The notes under the pieces: generated by a model | What the model saw: only the letters and a program-made list of their open reading frames with translations | Told to the model about the DNA's origin: nothing | The model's database searches: none | Assembly (NCBI RefSeq): GCF_014873705.1 | Contig: NZ_JADBDS010000002.1 | Coordinates: forward strand, 1,416,638 to 1,480,637 | Direction: 5' to 3' | From: Mycobacterium sp. OAS707 | GTDB taxonomy: Bacteria > Actinomycetota > Actinomycetes > Mycobacteriales > Mycobacteriaceae | Length of the DNA: 64,000 nucleotides | Shown here: piece after piece, positions 60,409-64,000 of the stretch | How the letters are laid out: every line of letters starts with the position of its first letter | How positions within the stretch are numbered: position 1 is the stretch's first letter | Program-made: the position numbers and the translations under genes

Positions 60409-60705
60409 ATGCCTGTCGGACATGTTGTTACCTTTACGTTCAGGGCTGGCACACCACCCGCATCGGTCGCTGCGCTGGGTGCAGCTCTAGACGAACTCGC
60501 TTCGGAGACAACCACTCTGAGCTACCACCACGGCCCTGACATGAAACTCCGCCCAGGGAATGCCGACTACTCAGTCACGGCGATCTTCGAAGACGAAGCG
60601 GCATTTTCTGAATACATCATGTCGCCAAAACACCTGCGAATCGTGAGCGAGCTGCTGCAGCCGCATCTGCAAGCTCGTTCCGCCGTTCAATTCTTTATCG
60701 GGTAG
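60409..60705 (+). CDS. Dabb (stress-responsive alpha/beta barrel) protein
   Basis: 98 residues: MPVGHVVTFTFRAGTPPASVAALGAALDELASE, SYHHGPDMKLRPGNADYSVTAIFEDEAAFSEYIMSPKHLRIV. This is a ferredoxin-like dimeric alpha/beta barrel (Dabb). Such proteins in aromatic operons can be small cyclases, isomerases or monooxygenases; no catalytic role can be fixed. Last gene of the rightward operon, 28 nt after the dioxygenase. Confidence 0.82.
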   Translation: MPVGHVVTFTFRAGTPPASVAALGAALDELASETTTLSYHHGPDMKLRPGNADYSVTAIFEDEAAFSEYIMSPKHLRIVSELLQPHLQARSAVQFFIG

Positions 60706-61424
60706 AGAACTTTCAGCGCCCGGAGGCCGCCACACTGCGGAACAGGATGCTAATAGCTCACTGCGCTGTTATAGCCGCTACACGCACGCGATTCCCGTCA
60801 CGACGTCACAGCACGGTTGGGCGACGATGGCACCCGTTGTCGAGAAGTAACGTCGGCCAAGCGCAGTGCGGGACCACACTTTCGGTCCCGGCCATATCGC
60901 TTGCAGGGCCACAAGCCACGCCACTCGCGATGCAAACTCATTGTGTCCGGGACAGGATTACCGTCGCGCACTGCTTGACGCCGGCCTGGCGCCACCGAAC
61001 TCGCCGTCACCAGCCTCATCCGAACCCATCTCACCGCCCCCCGGCCACGCCAACGTTGAGAAGGAGCTGCGTACCATTCGATGCTCGCTCGCCTGTGCGG
61101 CTACTGGATCCGTGAGTGCGACGGAACCCTCTCTCCGGATTACCAGGCGCGGCTCATTGACCGGCGAAACGCCGCCACGCACGCGGCTGCGCGTGTTCGG
61201 AAAGCCGACGTGCGACTTTCGCTACAGCAATGGCGCGTGCGTGTCGCTTCAACAGCGCACCCTTGCGTCGTCTCAAATTCGTGTCATACATGCCATCGAG
61301 CTGACACGGCCGACGAGAATATGACATCGAGTTTGAGAACCTCCAGACCCCCCCCGTTTGGCGCTGGCACGACGATGTCGTTTTTCCGCCAGTGATGTCG
61401 GTGGGCTCGTGTAATTGTCGATGC
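60706..61424. other. 719-nt gap without a supported gene
   Basis: I find no reading frame here with recognisable protein features; the open frames present are short, Arg/Pro-rich and lack SD sequences. It contains a single TGCGGAACA half-site (60736-60744) just after the Dabb stop, and a C8 tract near 61350. It marks the right edge of the accessory region before the conserved DNA repair genes and may hold decayed sequence and the ada-alkA promoter. Confidence 0.6.
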
Positions 61425-62900
61425 ATGCACGAAGATTTCGACCGCTGTTACCGGGCCGTGCAGTCCAAGGACGCCCGGTTCGACGGCTGGTTCGTCACCG
61501 CCGTGCTGACCACGAAGATTTACTGCCGACCGAGCTGCCCGGTACGGCCCCCGTTCGCCCGTAACATGCGGTTTTATCCCACCGCAGCCGCCGCGCAGCG
61601 AGCCGGCTTCCGGGCTTGCAAGCGTTGCCGTCCGGACGCCTCGCCGGGCTCACCGGAGTGGAATGTGCGCGGCGACGTGGTGGCCAGGACGATGCGACTC
61701 ATCGCCGACGGCACTGTTGACCGCGAAGGTGTCACAGGACTGGCAGCACGCGTCGGCTACACCACCCGCCAGCTCGAGCGGCTGCTGCAGGCCGAGGTCG
61801 GTGCCAATCCGCTGGCGCTGGCCCGGGCGCAGCGCAGCCAGACCGCCCGGGTACTGATCGAGACGACGGAACTGCCGTTCGGGGACGTCGCGTTCGCTGC
61901 CGGCTTCTCGAGCATCCGCCAGTTCAACGACACCGTCCGGGCGGTCTGCGACCTCACACCGACGGCTCTGCGTCAACGGGCCCGAACCCGATTCGGGCGA
62001 GGCAACGGTGCGTTGTCGCTACGGTTGCCGGTACGGACTCCGTTCGCCTATGAGGGACTGTTCGGTCATCTCGCGGCAAGCGCGGTGCCCGGCGTCGAGG
62101 AGGTGCGCGAGGGCGCCTACCGGCGCACTCTGCGATTGCCTAACGGTAACGGAATCGTAAGTCTCACACCGCAACCCGACCATGTGCAGTGCCAGCTGGT
62201 ACTGGATGACTTCCGTGATCTGTCCACCGCGATCGCCCGGTGTCGGCGGCTGCTCGACCTTGACGCGGATCCCGAGGCCGTCATCGACGCACTGAGCGCA
62301 GATCCCGACCTGACCGCGCTGGTGGCCAAGGCACCCGGGCAACGGATACCGCGCACAGTCGACGAGCAGGAGCTGGCAATCCGAGTAGTGCTCGGCCAGC
62401 AGGTGTCGTTGAAAGCCGCACGCACCCACGCCGGGCGCCTCGTGACCGCATACGGCCAACCGGTCGCCGATTTCAATGGCGGTCTCACACATGTGTTTCC
62501 AGCGGTCGAGCATCTCGCAGAAATCGATCCCGCGCATTTGGCGTTCCCGAAGTCCAGGCAGCGATCCCTGGTCACGCTCATCAGAGCGATGGCGGACGGC
62601 GAGGTCGTCCTCGACGCCGGCTGCGACTGGAACCGCGCCCGCGAACAGCTGTTGGCCCTGCCGGGGATCGGGCCCTGGACCGCCGAGGTGATCGCGATGC
62701 GCGGTCTGGGTGACCCCGACGCGTTCCCGGCCACCGACTTGGGTGTGCGACTTGCGGCTATACAGCTGGGGCTGCCCGGCGATGCCCGCCCGCTGACCGA
62801 GCACAGCATGCGATGGCGGCCATGGCGGTCGTATGCGACCCAGCACCTGTGGACGGCCCTCGATCATGCGGTCAACGAATGGCCGCCGAAGGAGAAGTGA
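61425..62900 (+). CDS. alkA: Ada-AlkA fusion: alkyl-DNA sensor and 3-methyladenine glycosylase
   Basis: 491 residues from ATG 61425, where Rv1317c also starts. The N-terminal Ada zinc/methyl-acceptor domain has C34, C38, C65, C68 (YCRPSC, CKRC); C34 is the phosphotriester methyl acceptor. An AraC HTH (about 80-170, GLAARVGYTTRQLERLL, FAAGFSSIRQFNDTVR) follows. The C-terminal HhH-GPD glycosylase has LPGIGPWTAEVIAMRGLGDPDAFPATDLG, with the catalytic Asp in ATDLG. It both regulates the adaptive response and removes alkylated bases. Its stop overlaps the ogt start by 1 nt. Confidence 0.95.
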   Translation: MHEDFDRCYRAVQSKDARFDGWFVTAVLTTKIYCRPSCPVRPPFARNMRFYPTAAAAQRAGFRACKRCRPDASPGSPEWNVRGDVVARTMRLIADGTVDREGVTGLAARVGYTTRQLERLLQAEVGANPLALARAQRSQTARVLIETTELPFGDVAFAAGFSSIRQFNDTVRAVCDLTPTALRQRARTRFGRGNGALSLRLPVRTPFAYEGLFGHLAASAVPGVEEVREGAYRRTLRLPNGNGIVSLTPQPDHVQCQLVLDDFRDLSTAIARCRRLLDLDADPEAVIDALSADPDLTALVAKAPGQRIPRTVDEQELAIRVVLGQQVSLKAARTHAGRLVTAYGQPVADFNGGLTHVFPAVEHLAEIDPAHLAFPKSRQRSLVTLIRAMADGEVVLDAGCDWNRAREQLLALPGIGPWTAEVIAMRGLGDPDAFPATDLGVRLAAIQLGLPGDARPLTEHSMRWRPWRSYATQHLWTALDHAVNEWPPKEK

Positions 62901-63394
62901 TGCAACACGTGCTATTTCGGTCGATGGAGAGTCCGGTCGGGAAGTTGACCCTCGCGGGCACCGATGGGCGGCTGACGCATCTGCGGATGGTCGACCAGAC
63001 ATACGAGCCGAGCCACGATGGCTGGGAACCCGATGACGACGCGTTCCCCGAAGCAGTCGAACAACTCGAGGCGTATTTCGCAGGCGACCGGATCGACTTC
63101 GACCTCGACCTGAATCTGGTCGGCACTGCATTTCAGCGGCGAGTGTGGGAGGCCCTGCTGACAATCCCGTACGGAGAGACACGGTCGTACGGGGAGATCG
63201 CGCGACAGATCGGATCGCCCGGGGCGTTTCGCGCTGTTGGTCTGGCCAACGGCCACAACCCGATCGGCATCATCGTGCCGTGCCACCGCGTGATCGGATC
63301 AAACGGCAGCCTCACCGGGTACGGCGGCGGCCTCGACCGCAAAAGGGCATTGCTGGCCTTGGAAAAGAGCCGTTCCGCGCCCGCGTTGTTCTGA
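62900..63394 (+). CDS. ogt: O6-methylguanine-DNA methyltransferase
   Basis: 164 residues from ATG 62900 (TGATG with alkA; GGAGA upstream). The MGMT signature IVPCHRVIGSNGSLTGYGGG has the methyl-accepting C128, and LTIPYGETRSYGEIARQIG is the recognition helix region, with the Arg finger in AFRAVG. Suicide repair of O6-alkylguanine. Coupled to the Ada-AlkA gene as in Rv1317c-Rv1316c. Confidence 0.96.
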   Translation: MQHVLFRSMESPVGKLTLAGTDGRLTHLRMVDQTYEPSHDGWEPDDDAFPEAVEQLEAYFAGDRIDFDLDLNLVGTAFQRRVWEALLTIPYGETRSYGEIARQIGSPGAFRAVGLANGHNPIGIIVPCHRVIGSNGSLTGYGGGLDRKRALLALEKSRSAPALF

Positions 63395-63395
63395 A

Positions 63396-63830
63396 CTAGC
63401 GTTCCAGCGCTTTGGCGCAGCCAGCGAGAACCGCCGCGAAGCTCGAGCGAAGTAGCCGAAAGCTCAATGCCTCCAGCACTTTTCCGCCAGCGTAGACCGG
63501 ATGGCTGTATACAGTTCGCCAGCCGACATGTGTGCCATCGCCCGCCCTGGTGAACGTCAGCGTGCCGCCTTCGTGGTTGAACGGCGGCAACGAACGAAGG
63601 ATGAGGTACGAGTAGCTCCGTGGCCTCTCGTATGCGGTGATCTCCTCTTCGAACCACATTCCGGCCCCGACCACCCATCGTCTGACGCCGGCCGCCGGTG
63701 CCGACGCACCCTTCGTGAACCCTGCCCGTAGCGCGAGCGGAGCCGCCGTCAGATTGACCGGGTCTGCCAGCCAATCGAACACGGCTTGCGGAGCCGCGGC
63801 GATCGTCCGCTCGACATACAACTCGACCAT
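63396..63830 (-). CDS. SRPBCC-family (polyketide cyclase/START-like) protein
   Basis: 144 residues from ATG 63830 with AAGGAG 6 nt upstream; a longer frame runs into the rRNA terminator and is rejected. MVELYVERTIAAAPQAVFDWLADPVNLTAAP and WFEEEITAYERPRSYSYLI...HEGGTLTFTRAGDGTHVGWRTVY follow the Bet v1/SRPBCC pattern for a lipid- or aromatic-binding pocket. Convergent with ogt, 1 nt apart. Confidence 0.82.
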   Translation of the reverse strand: MVELYVERTIAAAPQAVFDWLADPVNLTAAPLALRAGFTKGASAPAAGVRRWVVGAGMWFEEEITAYERPRSYSYLILRSLPPFNHEGGTLTFTRAGDGTHVGWRTVYSHPVYAGGKVLEALSFRLLRSSFAAVLAGCAKALER

Positions 63831-63864
63831 CAAGGACTCCTTGCAGATTTCTTCTCCACAAATG

Positions 63865-63897
63865 CCTTTGCCCCCCAATAGAATTGGGGGGCAAAGG
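63865..63897 (-). terminator. Intrinsic terminator of the rRNA operon
   Basis: CCTTTGCCCCCCAAT (63865-63879) and its exact complement (63883-63897) form a 15-bp perfect stem around a 3-nt loop. It lies 10 nt beyond the 5S 3' end in the leftward direction. The following bases on that strand are only mildly T-rich (GCATTTG), so this is a strong-stem, weak-U terminator, as usual for mycobacterial rrn operons. Confidence 0.85.
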
Positions 63898-63907
63898 ACT
63901 TAAATTG

Positions 63908-64000
63908 TGTTCGGCGGTGTCCTACTTTTCCACCCGGGTTGGGTAGTATCATCGGCGCTGGCAGGCTTAGCTTCCGGGTTCGGGATGGGTCCGGGCGTTT
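63908..64000 (-). rRNA. rrf: 5S ribosomal RNA, 3' part (gene continues past window end)
   Basis: Read on the minus strand, the sequence runs AAACGCCCGGACCCATCCCG, then AACCCGGAAGCTAAGCCTGC and CAGCGCCGATGATACTACCC, and ends TAGGACACCGCCGAACA. This is the mycobacterial 5S rRNA without its first 20 or so bases. The 3' end is placed at about 63908. The position beside ogt agrees with the M. tuberculosis murA-rrs-rrl-rrf-ogt order. Confidence 0.96.

Noticed and set aside
60736..60744. TGCGGAACA half-site after the Dabb gene
   Set aside because: No paired half-site and no gene downstream in reach, so not called as an operator.
60866..61324. 152-codon frame in the right-hand gap
   Set aside because: No SD, no domain, Arg/Pro-rich composition typical of non-coding GC-rich DNA.
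15353..61424. Integrase, transposase, tRNA-att site or CRISPR array in the accessory block
   Set aside because: Looked for on both strands; no such protein signature, repeat-spacer pattern or tRNA was seen.

Overview
The window is from a high-GC mycobacterium, most likely a fast-growing environmental Mycolicibacterium-type species. Three things point there. First, the left 15 kb follows, in inverted orientation, the M. tuberculosis gene order Rv1328 (glgP), glgE, glgB, the Rv1324 thioredoxin-like gene, fadA4, methylmalonyl-CoA epimerase, Rv1322, nucS and an Rv1318c-1320c type adenylate cyclase. Second, the right end follows the same order onward: an Ada-AlkA fusion (Rv1317c), ogt (Rv1316c) and the 3' end of a 5S rRNA gene that belongs to an rRNA operon reading leftward. 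Third, the window carries mycobacteria-specific families: MspA-like porin, Mce/YrbE, Mas, MmpS-like and mycothiol-dependent isomerase.

Layout. 1-864: 3' part of an exported protein gene. 941-15352: conserved backbone for alpha-glucan metabolism, propionate/methylmalonate metabolism, NucS mismatch repair and cAMP signalling. 15476-17432: a small secreted protein, an orphan ModA lipoprotein, a membrane protein and a broken alpha/beta-hydrolase. 17534-60705: about 43 kb of catabolic and transport genes that sit where M. tuberculosis has the Rv1318c/Rv1317c junction. 61425-64000: DNA alkylation repair genes, an SRPBCC protein, an intrinsic terminator and 5S rRNA.

The inserted region has four blocks. 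(a) 17534-23881: a TetR-controlled CoA-thioester degradation set (acyl-CoA ligase, two SDRs, a crotonase) divergent from a DUF35 Zn-ribbon protein paired with a thiolase-fold protein that has lost the nucleophilic Cys. (b) 24272-36859: TetR, PPOX and DUF1772 genes, then a complete but divergent Mce transporter operon (yrbEA, yrbEB, mceA-F) ending in Mas-like and exported accessory genes, one of them MmpS-like. (c) 54297 leftward to 37099: a closely packed gene string coding for a DUF4242 protein, a TAXI-type binding protein, ferredoxin, a 3-hydroxybenzoate 6-hydroxylase-like monooxygenase, a class II aldolase, gentisate 1,2-dioxygenase, fumarylpyruvate hydrolase, mycothiol-dependent maleylpyruvate isomerase and an MBL hydrolase. 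It runs by overlapping genes straight into a second complete Mce operon and a second FAH hydrolase. (d) 54472-60705: an IclR regulator and a rightward operon with two 3-hydroxyanthranilate-dioxygenase-like cupin/rubredoxin proteins, an MhpA-like FAD monooxygenase, an FAH hydrolase, an extradiol (VOC) dioxygenase and a Dabb protein.

Working model (inference): blocks c and d form an IclR-controlled pathway that hydroxylates and cleaves aromatic rings, one branch going through gentisate to fumarate and pyruvate. An Mce transporter encoded in the same string would be its importer. A 19-bp inverted repeat with a shared TGCGGAACA half-site lies in front of both divergent operons. No integrase, transposase, tRNA or CRISPR array was seen.
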